Below are positions 22,906 through 34,645 of a stretch of 39,398 bases of DNA, one piece after another. The stretch is from Deltaproteobacteria bacterium (GTDB lineage Bacteria; Myxococcota_A; Polyangia; Polyangiales; Sandaracinaceae). Numbering within the stretch: the stretch's first letter is position 1; the number at the start of each line of letters is the position of its first letter. Below the pieces are notes generated by a model. That model was given only the letters and a program-made list of their open reading frames with translations, searched no databases and had not been told where the DNA came from. Position numbers and translations under genes: made by a program. Where the stretch lies: the NCBI GenBank assembly GCA_017303575.1, contig JAFLCL010000051.1, forward strand, positions 1 to 39,398, written 5' to 3'.

Positions 22906-24452
22906 CAGCGCTTCTTGCTGTCGAGCCACACGCCGAGGTTCTCGATGGCGGCGGTCTCGGTGAGGCGGATCTCCTTGCCTCGCTTGGCCTCGCCCGGATC
23001 GAGCCAGACCACGTCGCCCTCGGGCGACACCGACGCGACGACCGCGCGCCAGCCGAAGCGCTTGCCGTCGGCCTGGAGGCGCTTCCACTCGTTGGCCGTG
23101 AATCGCAGCGGCACGGGCGAGCGCTTCACCTGCACGCCGAGCGGGAGGCGTCCCCGCATCGCGAGAAGATCGAACGTACCACGCGACGCACGCGACTGGT
23201 AGACGAGATCGAAACCGAGGCTCGCCAGCGTCTCGGCTACGAGACGCTCGGCTTCGTCTCCGACGAGCGACATCGGAACTGCCGTCCCGCGCGGTCCTCG
23301 CCAGCGGAGCCATGCGGCATACGCGCGATCGACGATGGCGTAGCGGCCATCCGCCTGCTTCTCGACGGTGTCCCGCAGACGCTCGAGCGACCGCACCGTG
23401 GTGCCGCTGTCGGCGCGGATGCGCGTGCCCACGTCCGACGCACGCAGGGGCCCTTCCGCGAGCGCGTCGAGCACGGCCGCCAGGCCCGCCGAGCGGCCGA
23501 CGATGCGCTGGTGCTCGGCGTCGAAGTAGAGCGAGAGACGCCCCGTCGGCGAGAAGAGCACCTCGCGCAGCGCGGCCTCGAGCGCGTCGTCGTCGTACGG
23601 CGGATCGAGCGTCGTGAGCGCGTCGCCGAAGAGCGAGAGATAGAAAGGGCTGCCGCTCAGGATCTCGTACGCACGGCGCGCGATCGCGACCGGCACCGCG
23701 CGACCCTTCGGCGCGGCCTCGGTCACCAGCGCGATGGCATCCTTCTCCTCGAAGGGCCCGAGCTCCATCGGATCGAAGTGTTGGAAGAACGGGGAGCGCT
23801 CGGAAGAGACGAGCTCGGTGAGCATGCTGCGCGAGCTACCGCTCACGACGTAGGCCACGCGCGCGTGCTTCTGCCAGAGACTTCGCATGAGCGGCAGCGG
23901 GTCGGCCTTGCGTGCGCTGCCGAGCACCGCGAGCTCTTGGAACTCGTCGATCGTGACGACGACGTGCAGCCCGAGCGCCTGCGCGAGCTGCTCGGGGAGA
24001 TCGAGCGCGAAGCGGGCGAGCGCCGCGTCGGCGGGCCGGTCCCCGAGCTCGAGCAGCTCGGTCCGGAGTCTCGTCGGTAGGCGTGCGAAGCTCTTCGAGG
24101 CCATGAGCGCAGCGCGCAGATCGGTGGGTCGATCACAGTTCGCGCGCGCGGACGCGCCCAGATCGACGAGGCATGCGTCGAGCACGTGCGCGGCGAATCG
24201 GCGGAAGACATCGAGCGAGACGGGCATCGTCTCGAAGACGTCGAAGAGGACGAAGCGCAGGCGCGCGGTCTCGAGGCGACGTGCCGCCTCGCGGAGGAGG
24301 CTCGTCTTGCCGATCTTTCGGTGACCGAAGAGCACGAGCCACTTCGACTCCCCTCTCACGAGCGAGCGTGAGACGCGCTCGAGACGCGCGAGCGCCTCGA
24401 CGCGGTCGTGGAACTGCCCGCCCTCGGCGGGACGCGCCGTCCGGTAGGTCAT
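22905..24452 (-). CDS. ATPase fused to a PD-(D/E)xK nuclease-like domain
   Basis: The protein is 515 aa. It is a STAND/archaeal-type AAA ATPase (ATPase_2-like) with Walker A GHRKIGKT (43-50) and Walker B VVVTIDEFQEL (164-174). SGSSRSML is a sensor-like segment. A winged-helix region follows near 325-385 (GPLRASDVGTRIRADSG). The C-terminal 120 residues look like a restriction-endonuclease fold: Glu near 400-402 (DEAERLVAETL), Asp428 in GTFDLLA, and Q441-V-K443 in LGVQVKRS. This gives the E...D...QxK catalytic pattern. Related proteins carry DUF234-like ends, and many are of unknown role. No signal peptide. It may act in DNA processing or defence, which is inference. The gene stands between two arrays of 16-bp palindromes. 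Confidence 0.88.
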   Translation of the reverse strand: MTYRTARPAEGGQFHDRVEALARLERVSRSLVRGESKWLVLFGHRKIGKTSLLREAARRLETARLRFVLFDVFETMPVSLDVFRRFAAHVLDACLVDLGASARANCDRPTDLRAALMASKSFARLPTRLRTELLELGDRPADAALARFALDLPEQLAQALGLHVVVTIDEFQELAVLGSARKADPLPLMRSLWQKHARVAYVVSGSSRSMLTELVSSERSPFFQHFDPMELGPFEEKDAIALVTEAAPKGRAVPVAIARRAYEILSGSPFYLSLFGDALTTLDPPYDDDALEAALREVLFSPTGRLSLYFDAEHQRIVGRSAGLAAVLDALAEGPLRASDVGTRIRADSGTTVRSLERLRDTVEKQADGRYAIVDRAYAAWLRWRGPRGTAVPMSLVGDEAERLVAETLASLGFDLVYQSRASRGTFDLLAMRGRLPLGVQVKRSPVPLRFTANEWKRLQADGKRFGWRAVVASVSPEGDVVWLDPGEAKRGKEIRLTETAAIENLGVWLDSKKR

Positions 24453-24464
24453 GGCGGGAGCATG

Positions 24465-24512
24465 CTGGCAGCGCCGCCAGCTGGCAAGCTTGCCAGCTGG
24501 CAGGTCTGCCAG
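24465..24512. promoter_or_regulatory. Three tandem 16-bp palindromes upstream of the ATPase-nuclease gene
   Basis: Abutting units lie at 24465-24480 (ctggcagcgccgccag), 24481-24496 (ctggcaagcttgccag, a perfect palindrome) and 24497-24512 (ctggcaggtctgccag). The array begins 12 bp upstream of the ATG at 24452, so it should overlap the promoter or leader. It looks like a set of operator or iteron sites. The arms are conserved while the central four bases vary. Confidence 0.75.
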
Positions 24513-24533
24513 CGCCTGCGCACCGGGAGTGGG

Positions 24534-25505
24534 TCAGTGATCGGCGAGGAGGTCGCCGGTGAACTGGAAGACCAGGCCGAGGTAGGGAAGGCCCGTGTCG
24601 ACGTCGCGACCTGTGCGGAAGCGGTGCATCAGGTGCCACTGGGCGAGGAGGATCAGCGTGGGCGCGTCGAAGCGCGCGTTGGGGTTGCGCTCGAACGTGT
24701 ACGCGACGAGCGGTCCGAGGCGGTGCACGCGGTTCTCGCCGACGCTGCGATCCTCGAGAGGCAGGAAGTGCGAGTCCTCGTTGAGCGGTGTCGCCACCGT
24801 GTAGCGCGCGCCGACCACGAGACCGAAGTCGCTGACCCAGAGCACGTCGCCCTCGTTGACGACGGACCAGCCGTCGTTGGGCATCTGGAGATCGAGCGTC
24901 TGATCGAAGTAGACGCGATCACCGGTCCGAAGATCGAAGCTCGACCAGAACGCGCGAAACGTGTCGCGGATCGCGATCGGACCGAGGCGCACCTGGAAGG
25001 CCGCACCGAGCGTGAGCATGCCGCCGACGGTCGTGTAGCCGGGCCGTCCGCGATCGCCGCCCTCGCGGATCGCTGTGTCGCTGAAGTCCGAGGTCGCGCT
25101 CGGGTACGACGCCATGAGCCCGAAGCTCGAGAAGTAGCCGACGAATTCGTAGCTCGCCCAGAGCCGCAGCAGGGTGAGGGGCTGGATCTCGGCGAGCACG
25201 CCGATGCGCCCGAACGCAGGGCTCAACCCGACCGTGGTACCGACGCCGACGAAGTTCTGCTTGAGCGCGTCCGCGTCGGACTCGTGCAGGCGCAGTCGCA
25301 GGCTCAGGTCGAAGAGCTCGAAGAGACCGAGCGGGTTCACGCGGCCTGCGGTGAAGTTGCGGTACCAGAGCGAGACCTCTGGCTGCGGATCGACGAGCGC
25401 GGGCGCAGGCGGCAGCGGCGCGGGCGCGGGCGCGAGCGTCTGCGCGGAGGCTCGCGCCGAGAGGAGCACGAACGCCAACGCGGGGCCCAGGAGACGAGCG
25501 CGCAT
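24534..25505 (-). CDS. Outer-membrane beta-barrel-like protein
   Basis: The protein is 323 aa with a signal peptide (LLGPALAFVLLSARASAQ) and a Pro/Ala-rich stretch, then alternating beta-strand segments throughout. Examples are SLWYRNFTAGR, LLRLWASYEFVGYFSSFGLM and GLVVGARYTVATPL. It ends with LGLVFQFTGDLL before a terminal DH rather than the usual final Phe. Its strand pattern and length fit an outer-membrane barrel. The substrate is unknown and no porin family was identified. It is downstream of the ADP-ribosylglycohydrolase-like gene by 71 bp on the same strand. Confidence 0.75.
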   Translation of the reverse strand: MRARLLGPALAFVLLSARASAQTLAPAPAPLPPAPALVDPQPEVSLWYRNFTAGRVNPLGLFELFDLSLRLRLHESDADALKQNFVGVGTTVGLSPAFGRIGVLAEIQPLTLLRLWASYEFVGYFSSFGLMASYPSATSDFSDTAIREGGDRGRPGYTTVGGMLTLGAAFQVRLGPIAIRDTFRAFWSSFDLRTGDRVYFDQTLDLQMPNDGWSVVNEGDVLWVSDFGLVVGARYTVATPLNEDSHFLPLEDRSVGENRVHRLGPLVAYTFERNPNARFDAPTLILLAQWHLMHRFRTGRDVDTGLPYLGLVFQFTGDLLADH

Positions 25506-25576
25506 CGCTCCAGGGTAGAGGTCATCGCATCGCGCGAGGAAGCCGGAATTCGCAGGTGTCGGCGACGCCCGACAGG

Positions 25577-26491
25577 CTACGGCGGCTGGGTGGCGCGAGC
25601 GCGATCGATCGGCGCGGGGAGGGGCTCGCGTCGCTCGAGCCACGCGCTCGGAAGACCGTGGTGCCCCACGCGCAGCGCGACGATGCCACCCACGATCGCG
25701 CACGTGGTGTCGCGATCGCCGAGGCCGCTGACCGTCGCCCACATCGCCTCCTCGAACGAGCGCGAGAACCGCGACGCACACCAGAGCGAGAACGGCACCG
25801 TGTCCTCGCAGATCACGCGCGCGCCGCTGCCGAGGATCTCCGCGGCGTTGCGCGGCGACTGGATGTGATCGAGCGCGATCGCGCGCGTGATGCCGACGCG
25901 CGTGGGCCCCTCGGGCGTGTGTGCGAGCGTGGCCTCGAGCAGGGCGCGTCCCTCGAGCGCGGTGCTCGCCACGAGCGCTGCACAGATCGCCGTGGCGATC
26001 GCGCCCGCGCGCCCGTCCGGGTGACTGTGGGTCGGGTCCGCCGACAGGCCCGCCTCTCGCGCGCAGCGTGCGAGATCGTCGGCGAAGAACGCGCCGAGCG
26101 GAGGCGCGCGCATGGCCGAGCCGTTGCCCATCGAGCCGGTCCCGCCGAACACGGACGGCGCGACGACGTGCCATGGCAGGCCCTCCGCCATCGACTGGAG
26201 GATGCGGTGCGCGCCGCCGCCATACCCCCGATCGGGCTCGGCCACGTAGCGCCGCGTGAAGCGGCTCGCGAGCGAGTCGCGATCGACGGTGCCATGCGCC
26301 TCGAGCTCTTCGACGATGCTGATCGCCATCGCCGTGTCGTCGGTCCAGTGCCACACGGGCGAGCCCGGTAGGGCGCGTTGATCGATGAGGGCATCGACTG
26401 TGTGCGGGTGCACGAAGAACCGCTCCCCGAAGGCATCTCCGAGCGAGAGACCTTCGAGCGAGAGGCGCGCGCGTTCGATCGGCGAGAGCAT
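25577..26491 (-). CDS. ADP-ribosylglycohydrolase (DraG/ARH-like) family protein
   Basis: The protein is 304 aa. It has the family signature set: SLGDAFGERF at the N-terminus, HWTDDTAMA (first metal-binding Asp pair), GGTGSMGNGSAMRAPPLG, THSHPDGRAGA, and GLGDRDTTCAIVGGIVALR with the second Asp cluster. These Asp/Thr residues hold the binuclear Mg2+ site that removes ADP-ribose from protein or small-molecule targets. No partner ADP-ribosyltransferase is in the window. The ATG at 26491 was preferred over a GTG three codons upstream. It is co-directional with the aminopeptidase upstream (48 bp gap). Confidence 0.92.
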   Translation of the reverse strand: MLSPIERARLSLEGLSLGDAFGERFFVHPHTVDALIDQRALPGSPVWHWTDDTAMAISIVEELEAHGTVDRDSLASRFTRRYVAEPDRGYGGGAHRILQSMAEGLPWHVVAPSVFGGTGSMGNGSAMRAPPLGAFFADDLARCAREAGLSADPTHSHPDGRAGAIATAICAALVASTALEGRALLEATLAHTPEGPTRVGITRAIALDHIQSPRNAAEILGSGARVICEDTVPFSLWCASRFSRSFEEAMWATVSGLGDRDTTCAIVGGIVALRVGHHGLPSAWLERREPLPAPIDRARATQPP

Positions 26492-26539
26492 CGTGACCAC
26501 GACGGACGCGCTCGACGCGTCATTCCGCCGCGATGCGCG

Positions 26540-29359
<2,820 letters not shown>

Positions 29360-29405
29360 GCGCGGGGGCATAGCGTCGATCGAGCGCGCGAGCACTCCGC
29401 GATCC

Positions 29406-30884
29406 TCAGCTCGGCGTCTGGCCCTCGGTGGGAGGGGGCGGAGCGATGGCGGGCTCGATCGCGGGATCGGGGCGCACGCCCTCGGCCGCGACGCCCTCGT
29501 GGTCCGCCTGGGTCACCGACGCGGTGCCCTCGGCGGCGCGCGCCTCGTAGACCTTGAACTTCAGGGTGAGGAGATACGTGAGGCCGCACGCGAGGATCGC
29601 CGGAGGCCCGAACACGCGCCCGAACACCTCGAAGACCAGGGCGATCGCCGCGAGCGGGACGCCCACGACGGCCACCAGCGCGGTGGAGATCCCGACGACC
29701 GCGAAGAGCGCGGGATCGATCGTCGCCAGACCGCTGGCGTTGATCGCCTGCGCTGTGATCGCGCCCCCCAATCCCCCCAGCACCATCGACGGAACGAGCA
29801 TGCCAGCCGAGCCACCGGTCGTGATGGTGAGCCCGGTGGCCAGCAGCTTCGCGACGAGCACGAGGATCAGCACGTGGAGCGCGTCGAGCTCGCTCGAGTG
29901 ACCGAGCAGCGCGTCGATCGTCTCGTGCCCGCCACCGAGCACGTGGTGCGGTGCGATCCCCAGGCCCGCGTGGAGCGAGAGCGCGAGCACGCCGACGAGC
30001 ACGACGCTCGCCGAGCCGAGCCACTCCGGCCCCGCGCGCTCGACCAGACGTCGGAGGAGGACGATCGCGCGACCGAAGCCGAAGGCGAGCGGCACCGACA
30101 CGAAGATCGCCACGAGCGCCGCCCCCGAGTACTCGGCGACCGAGTAGAGCGGCTCGTGCGCGGGCGGATGGAACATCGGCGCATACGTTCCGTGGAGCCA
30201 CGTGTCGCACCACGTGGCGACGACGCCAGCCCAGAGGCCATACGCGAGCTTGCGGTAGATGATGCGATCGCCGTACGCGACCTCGGCCGCGAAGAGCGCC
30301 GCGGTGAACGGCGCCCCGAGCAGCGTCGCGACGGCAGCCGCGATGCCCGCGAGCTGGTAGGTGCGGAGCTCCACCTCGGAGCGGATGCGGAGCACACGCG
30401 CGATGCCGGTGGAGAGCCCCTCTCCGATCACGACCGAGGGCGCCTCGAGGCCGCCGGAGGCGCCCGAGCCGAGCGTCACGTACGTCGCGATCGCCTTGCG
30501 AAGCGCGGCGCCGAACGCGGGCAGGCGGTAGCGCGGTTCGGGATCGTCGCCGTCGTGGACGTACGTGATCTGGTAGTTCTCGATCGCGCGCTGCATGCCG
30601 TCGCCCGCGGCCTCGCGCCACAGAGGCATGCGGTAGAGGAGCGTGCGCACGAGCGCGCCTGCGAGGAGGGCGCCGAGCAGCGCCGCGGCACCGGGCCACC
30701 CCTGGGTGGCGAGCTCCACGAGCTGCTCTCCGGTCGCGTGCACCGCGGCCCGCAGCGCCGCGCAGAGCGCCCACACGGCGACGGCGACGACCGCCACGAT
30801 CGCGATCACGCGTGCGATCTCGTCCCACCGCTCGACGAGCGCCCGGCTCTCCTCGTCGAGCTTCTTGAAGTGCGACGACGCCAC
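29406..30884 (-). CDS. ClC-family chloride channel / H+-Cl- antiporter
   Basis: The protein is about 492 aa from a GTG at 30884; the frame is open further upstream but there it overlaps the diverging pseudogene. It has about ten hydrophobic segments. Selectivity regions are GSGASGGLEAPSVVIGEG, with the gating Glu of the usual G(K/R)EGP motif but reading GLEAP, and TTGGSAGMLVPSMVLGG for the second. A typical membrane antiporter core ends near residue 430, and the tail is short and Glu/Pro-rich with no CBS domains. It moves chloride (or a related anion) across the inner membrane. The start is uncertain by up to 30 codons. Confidence 0.9.
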   Translation of the reverse strand: MASSHFKKLDEESRALVERWDEIARVIAIVAVVAVAVWALCAALRAAVHATGEQLVELATQGWPGAAALLGALLAGALVRTLLYRMPLWREAAGDGMQRAIENYQITYVHDGDDPEPRYRLPAFGAALRKAIATYVTLGSGASGGLEAPSVVIGEGLSTGIARVLRIRSEVELRTYQLAGIAAAVATLLGAPFTAALFAAEVAYGDRIIYRKLAYGLWAGVVATWCDTWLHGTYAPMFHPPAHEPLYSVAEYSGAALVAIFVSVPLAFGFGRAIVLLRRLVERAGPEWLGSASVVLVGVLALSLHAGLGIAPHHVLGGGHETIDALLGHSSELDALHVLILVLVAKLLATGLTITTGGSAGMLVPSMVLGGLGGAITAQAINASGLATIDPALFAVVGISTALVAVVGVPLAAIALVFEVFGRVFGPPAILACGLTYLLTLKFKVYEARAAEGTASVTQADHEGVAAEGVRPDPAIEPAIAPPPPTEGQTPS

Positions 30885-30954
30885 CCCGCTGCGTAGGACG
30901 ATTCGAGCGGCCGTGCCACGACGAGCGCTCGGCCTCCTCGCGTATGCCGCGCCC

Positions 30955-31416
30955 GTGGCCGCGACCGCTCGCAACCTGTGCTTTCACTACGTGACCGAGC
31001 GACCGGGGCAGATGCGCCCGGGGATCGATGCCTCGACGTTCCGCTCCGTCATCGAGCGCGAGCTGTCACGACGCAAGCCTGCGCGCCTGCGCGACTACCT
31101 CGACGAGCCGCCCGGGCCCGACCGCTTCACCGTCTCGTTCGACGACGCGCACGTCTCGAGATCGTGCCCGTGCGCGACCGACGGCTCCGCGTTCTCCCTC
31201 GAGGACGCCCTCGAGCCACGCGTGCGCGTCTTGCGCGTCTCGGAGCCCGATCGCCCCTTCGGTGCAGGGCAGGCGCGCAACGCGGGCATCGCCGCGGCGC
31301 GCTTTCCGATCGTGCAGCTCGCCGACTCCGACGTCGCCGCCGAGGCCGACTTCCTCTGGGCCGTGGACTGGGCCCATCAGCGCAGCGGCGGTCAGGGCAT
31401 GGGACGGACGGAGGTC
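30955..31416 (+). pseudogene. Decayed copy of the deacetylase-glycosyltransferase gene at 36142
   Basis: The first 67 codons, from GTG (VAATARNLCFHYVTERPGQM), are almost identical to the start of the 714-aa protein at 36142. At DDAHVS the two diverge. The copy then jumps to DNA encoding the IVPVRDR start of the glycosyltransferase domain, in a shifted frame. It next jumps to DGSAFSLEDALEP, and then to VRVLRVSEPDRPF and the FLWAVDWAHQRSGG segment, where similarity stops. Large internal parts of both domains are therefore missing, including most of the deacetylase and the rest of the transferase. The frame runs on without stop into the next lipoprotein gene, but a fusion product is unlikely. 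Bases 31417-31500 are a degenerate spacer. Confidence 0.85.
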
Positions 31417-31500
31417 GACGATCCGCGGGTCGCCCCGCGGAGGGCGTCGTCGCACGTGCTGCGTGACCGGCAGCCCGCGGGCGCGGTAGACGATGTGGCC

Positions 31501-32949
31501 ATGACGACGGGACGTGTGACGGGTCGGCTTCTGTTCGCCGTGGCGTGCGCATCCGCTGGCGCGTGTGGAGGCGCCGGCTCCGAGGATGCGAGCCTGCCGC
31601 TCGATGCAGCGACCACGTCCGTGGATGCGCCAGGACTGGACGCGCCGGGGCTGGACGCGCTTGGGCTGGACGCGCCGGCGTCCGCGGAGGACGCGTGGAC
31701 CGCGTCGCCCGACACGGGGGCCGATCCGTGTCTCACGGCCACCTGCTACTTCCTCGCCCCCGACGGCCGCGACGACGGGGCCGGAACGATGGCGGATCCA
31801 TGGTTCTCCCTGAATCGCGCGTGGGAGGTGGTGGGCCCCGGCGACATCGTCTACCTGCGTGGCGGGACCTACGACCTCCACACCAAGCCCGTGCTCGTCG
31901 GTCGCAGCGGCACGGCCGAGGCGCGCATCCACGTGTGGGCGTATCCGGGCGAGACGCCCGTGCTCCGACCGGGCCCCGACTACGTGCTCGAGGAGTACGT
32001 GGGGATCTTCTTCACGGGCGACTACGTGCACTTCCGCGGGCTCGAGCTCACGGGCTTTCGCAACGTCGATCACTTCGTGGCCGCAGCGATCCGCGCGGAG
32101 GCCTCGAGCCACAACGTGTTCGAGCGCCTGAACGTGCACCACAACGGCTCGGGGATGCGCATCCAGGACGGCGACGGCGGCGGCCCCGCGTCGGACGACA
32201 ACCTCGTGCTCGACAGCGACTTCCACCACAACGAGGACCCCTTCACCGGCTACGGCAACGCCGATGGTCTGCAGATCGCGTTCGTCAGCGCGGGCACCCA
32301 CCACGTCGTGCGCGGCTGTCGCGCGTGGTCGAACTCCGACGACGGCTTCGACTTCTTCGCGAACGAGGGGCACGTGCTCGTCGAGGACGCGTGGTCGTGG
32401 CGCAACGGCTGGATCCCCGACACCGAGACGCCCGGCGGCAACGGCGACGGCTTCAAGCTCGGCATCACCGGCGACCACCCGGACGAGATCCTCAGGACCA
32501 TCCGTCGTTCGATCGCGTTCCACAACCGCCTGAGCGGCTTCCACTCGGAAGAAGGCAACGCGCGCATGGAGGTCTTCCACAGCGTCGCGTACGACAACGC
32601 GGAGAACGGCTTCCACTTCGACTACCTGAACCTGGCGCACCTGCTCCGGAACGACATCGCCCTCGACAACGGCCAGCACCCGTACTCGCTCGGCAGCGCG
32701 GGCGTGACGGATCACTGCGCGTACGGCGGTGGTGGGGAGGGCGGCACCTGGGCGAACGTCGTGAGCGCCGCGGACTTCGAGTCGCTCTCGCCCACCGGCA
32801 TCGACGGGCCTCGCGGCGCGGATGGATCGCTGCCCACGATCCCGTTCCTGCGGCTCGCTGCCGGCTCGGACCTCGTCGATGCCGGCGCCGATCTCGGCGA
32901 TCCCTTCCTCGGAGGAGCACCGGACCTCGGCGCGTTCGAACGAGAGTGA
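31501..32949 (+). CDS. Right-handed beta-helix (pectate-lyase-like) lipoprotein, copy 1
   Basis: The protein is 482 aa. Signal peptide and lipobox (LLFAVACASAGACGG) are followed by a linker with repeats of LDAPG/LDALG encoded by a 15-bp tandem DNA repeat. LTATCYFLAPDGRDDGAGT opens the beta-helix domain. Strands repeat through the central region (DYVHFRGLELTGFRNVDHFV, NVHHNGSGMRIQDGDGGG, DSDFHHNEDPFTGYG, RSIAFHNRLSGFHSEEGNAR), typical of parallel beta-helix polysaccharide-active or adhesive proteins. It is paralogous to the protein at 34642-36063. ATG 31501 was chosen for the lipobox. It ends 4 bp before the convergent FG-GAP gene. Confidence 0.9.
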   Translation: MTTGRVTGRLLFAVACASAGACGGAGSEDASLPLDAATTSVDAPGLDAPGLDALGLDAPASAEDAWTASPDTGADPCLTATCYFLAPDGRDDGAGTMADPWFSLNRAWEVVGPGDIVYLRGGTYDLHTKPVLVGRSGTAEARIHVWAYPGETPVLRPGPDYVLEEYVGIFFTGDYVHFRGLELTGFRNVDHFVAAAIRAEASSHNVFERLNVHHNGSGMRIQDGDGGGPASDDNLVLDSDFHHNEDPFTGYGNADGLQIAFVSAGTHHVVRGCRAWSNSDDGFDFFANEGHVLVEDAWSWRNGWIPDTETPGGNGDGFKLGITGDHPDEILRTIRRSIAFHNRLSGFHSEEGNARMEVFHSVAYDNAENGFHFDYLNLAHLLRNDIALDNGQHPYSLGSAGVTDHCAYGGGGEGGTWANVVSAADFESLSPTGIDGPRGADGSLPTIPFLRLAAGSDLVDAGADLGDPFLGGAPDLGAFERE

Positions 32950-32953
32950 CCCG

Positions 32954-34645
32954 TCAGCGCACGACGTAGACCGCGCCGCTCTCGGGCGCGCCTTCGTCAC
33001 TCGGCGGCTCGACGAGCGCTCCGGAGCCATCCTCCTGGGGCGCACCCACGACGAGCACACTCCCGTCGCGCGAGAGCGCGACGGCGCCGAAGCGATCGTC
33101 GCTGCCGGTGTTCGAGGCCTTCACGAGCTGACGCGTCTCCCAGCCGAGCGGCGTCCGCGCGTAGCCGAACACCGCCCCGCTGTACGTCGCGCTGCCCGTC
33201 GCGGCTGTGCCGAGGCCCACGCCGCCACTGCTCTCGTGTGGGCAACCCACGGCGAGCACGGTGCCCGCGCCCGAGAGCGCGAGCGAGCGACCGAAGTTGA
33301 GATCGTCGCTCGCGTGGAACGCCTTGAGGAACGTCTCCTGGGCCCACGATGCGCCCAGACGCGAGAACACGTAGACCGCGCCGGTGTCGAGCGTCGCGTC
33401 GTCGTCGGCGCCGCCGACCCCGAAGCTCGACGAGTCCTCGAGCGTGGCCCCGACCGCGAGGCGGGTGGCACCGTCGTCGAGCGCGACGGTGCTGCCGAAC
33501 GCATCGCCGCGCCCCGTGTTGGACGCCTTGAGATACGAGAGCACGCTCCAGGCCGCTCCCACACGCTGATAGAGATAGACGGCGCCGCTGTCCGTCGCAC
33601 CCTCGTTCGAGAGCGGGTCTGCACCACGGCCGCTGCCATCTTCGTACGGCGCGCCCACGGCCAGCAGGCCGCCATCGAAGCTCACCGACACGGCCGCACC
33701 GAACGCATCGCCGGTGCTGGTGTTCGAGGCCTTGAGGAACGCGTCGAACGACCACCGGTCCGTGCGCTGGAACACGTAGACCGCGCCGCTGCCCGTCGCG
33801 AGGAGATCGGGCACGGGATCGATGCCGGTGCCGCTGCTGTCCTCGGTGATGGCGCCGACCGCGAGGATCGAGCCATCGCCGCTCAGGTCGAGCGCGCCGC
33901 CGAACGCGAGGTCGGTGCCGGGGTTCGAGGGCTTGAGGCGCTGCGTGAAGCGCCAGCCCCCGCCGCCGCTCTCGTACACGTAGACCGCGCCACAGCCGGG
34001 CACGCCTTCGTCGCTCGTGGCGTCGAGCAGCGCCGCGTTGCTGGCCTCTCCGGGTGCGCCCACGACGAGCACCGACCCGCTGCTGTCGAACGCGAGCGCG
34101 CTGCCGAAGCGATCGTTGGTGCCCGTGTCCGAGGCCTTGAGGTAGGCGTCGAAGGCCCACGCCGCGCCGCTTCGTCGGAAGACGTACACCGCACCGCTGT
34201 CCGTCGCGCCCTCGTCGACGAGCGGACCGACGCCCACGCCGCTGCCGTCTTCGCCCGGTGCGCCGATCGCGAGGATCGAGCCGTCGGCGCTGAGCGCGAC
34301 CGCGGTGCCGAAGCCGTCTCCCACGCCGGTGTTGGAGGCCTTCAGGTAGTCGTCGAGTGCGGCCCACGGTGTCGGCGAAGGGCCTGCGCCTGCATCGAGA
34401 CCCGCGTCCATGGCCGCGTCGGGGCTCGTCGGCGCGTCTGCGCCTGCATCGTCGGGCGGGCCGGCGTCGAAGGAGGCGTCGCCGCCGAGCTCGGCGGTGT
34501 CGGTGGCACTGCGCGTGTCGAGCGACGCATCCGTCGAGGCGCTTGCGTCCCGTGCCTCATAGCCGACGCGGCCACAGCCGAGCGGGAGCGCCGCGAGCGC
34601 CGCGAGCAGACACGACACGAACGCCGAGCGTAGGGCGCCGATCAT
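32954..34645 (-). CDS. Seven-repeat FG-GAP beta-propeller lipoprotein
   Basis: The protein is 563 aa. Signal peptide and lipobox (LLAALAALPLGCGRV) are followed by a Ser/Asp/Ala-rich linker. Seven repeats follow, each about 60-70 residues: a (Y/F)LKASNTG-x-(D/N)-x-FG start, then a GSxLAVGAPxEDGSG-like middle and a GAVYVF end. That is the number of blades expected for an integrin-alpha-type propeller. Repeat 6 reads FHASDDLNFG and repeat 3 PSNPGTDLAFG, which are the most divergent. The ATG at 34645 overlaps the stop of the upstream beta-helix gene (ATGA), so they are coupled. Likely surface-exposed and Ca2+-binding, by analogy; function unknown. Confidence 0.92.
   Translation of the reverse strand: MIGALRSAFVSCLLAALAALPLGCGRVGYEARDASASTDASLDTRSATDTAELGGDASFDAGPPDDAGADAPTSPDAAMDAGLDAGAGPSPTPWAALDDYLKASNTGVGDGFGTAVALSADGSILAIGAPGEDGSGVGVGPLVDEGATDSGAVYVFRRSGAAWAFDAYLKASDTGTNDRFGSALAFDSSGSVLVVGAPGEASNAALLDATSDEGVPGCGAVYVYESGGGGWRFTQRLKPSNPGTDLAFGGALDLSGDGSILAVGAITEDSSGTGIDPVPDLLATGSGAVYVFQRTDRWSFDAFLKASNTSTGDAFGAAVSVSFDGGLLAVGAPYEDGSGRGADPLSNEGATDSGAVYLYQRVGAAWSVLSYLKASNTGRGDAFGSTVALDDGATRLAVGATLEDSSSFGVGGADDDATLDTGAVYVFSRLGASWAQETFLKAFHASDDLNFGRSLALSGAGTVLAVGCPHESSGGVGLGTAATGSATYSGAVFGYARTPLGWETRQLVKASNTGSDDRFGAVALSRDGSVLVVGAPQEDGSGALVEPPSDEGAPESGAVYVVR

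Noticed and set aside
24465..24512. Sigma54 promoter (TGGCA...TTGC) in the palindrome array
   Set aside because: The GG-GC spacing within the palindrome is too short for a -24/-12 promoter.
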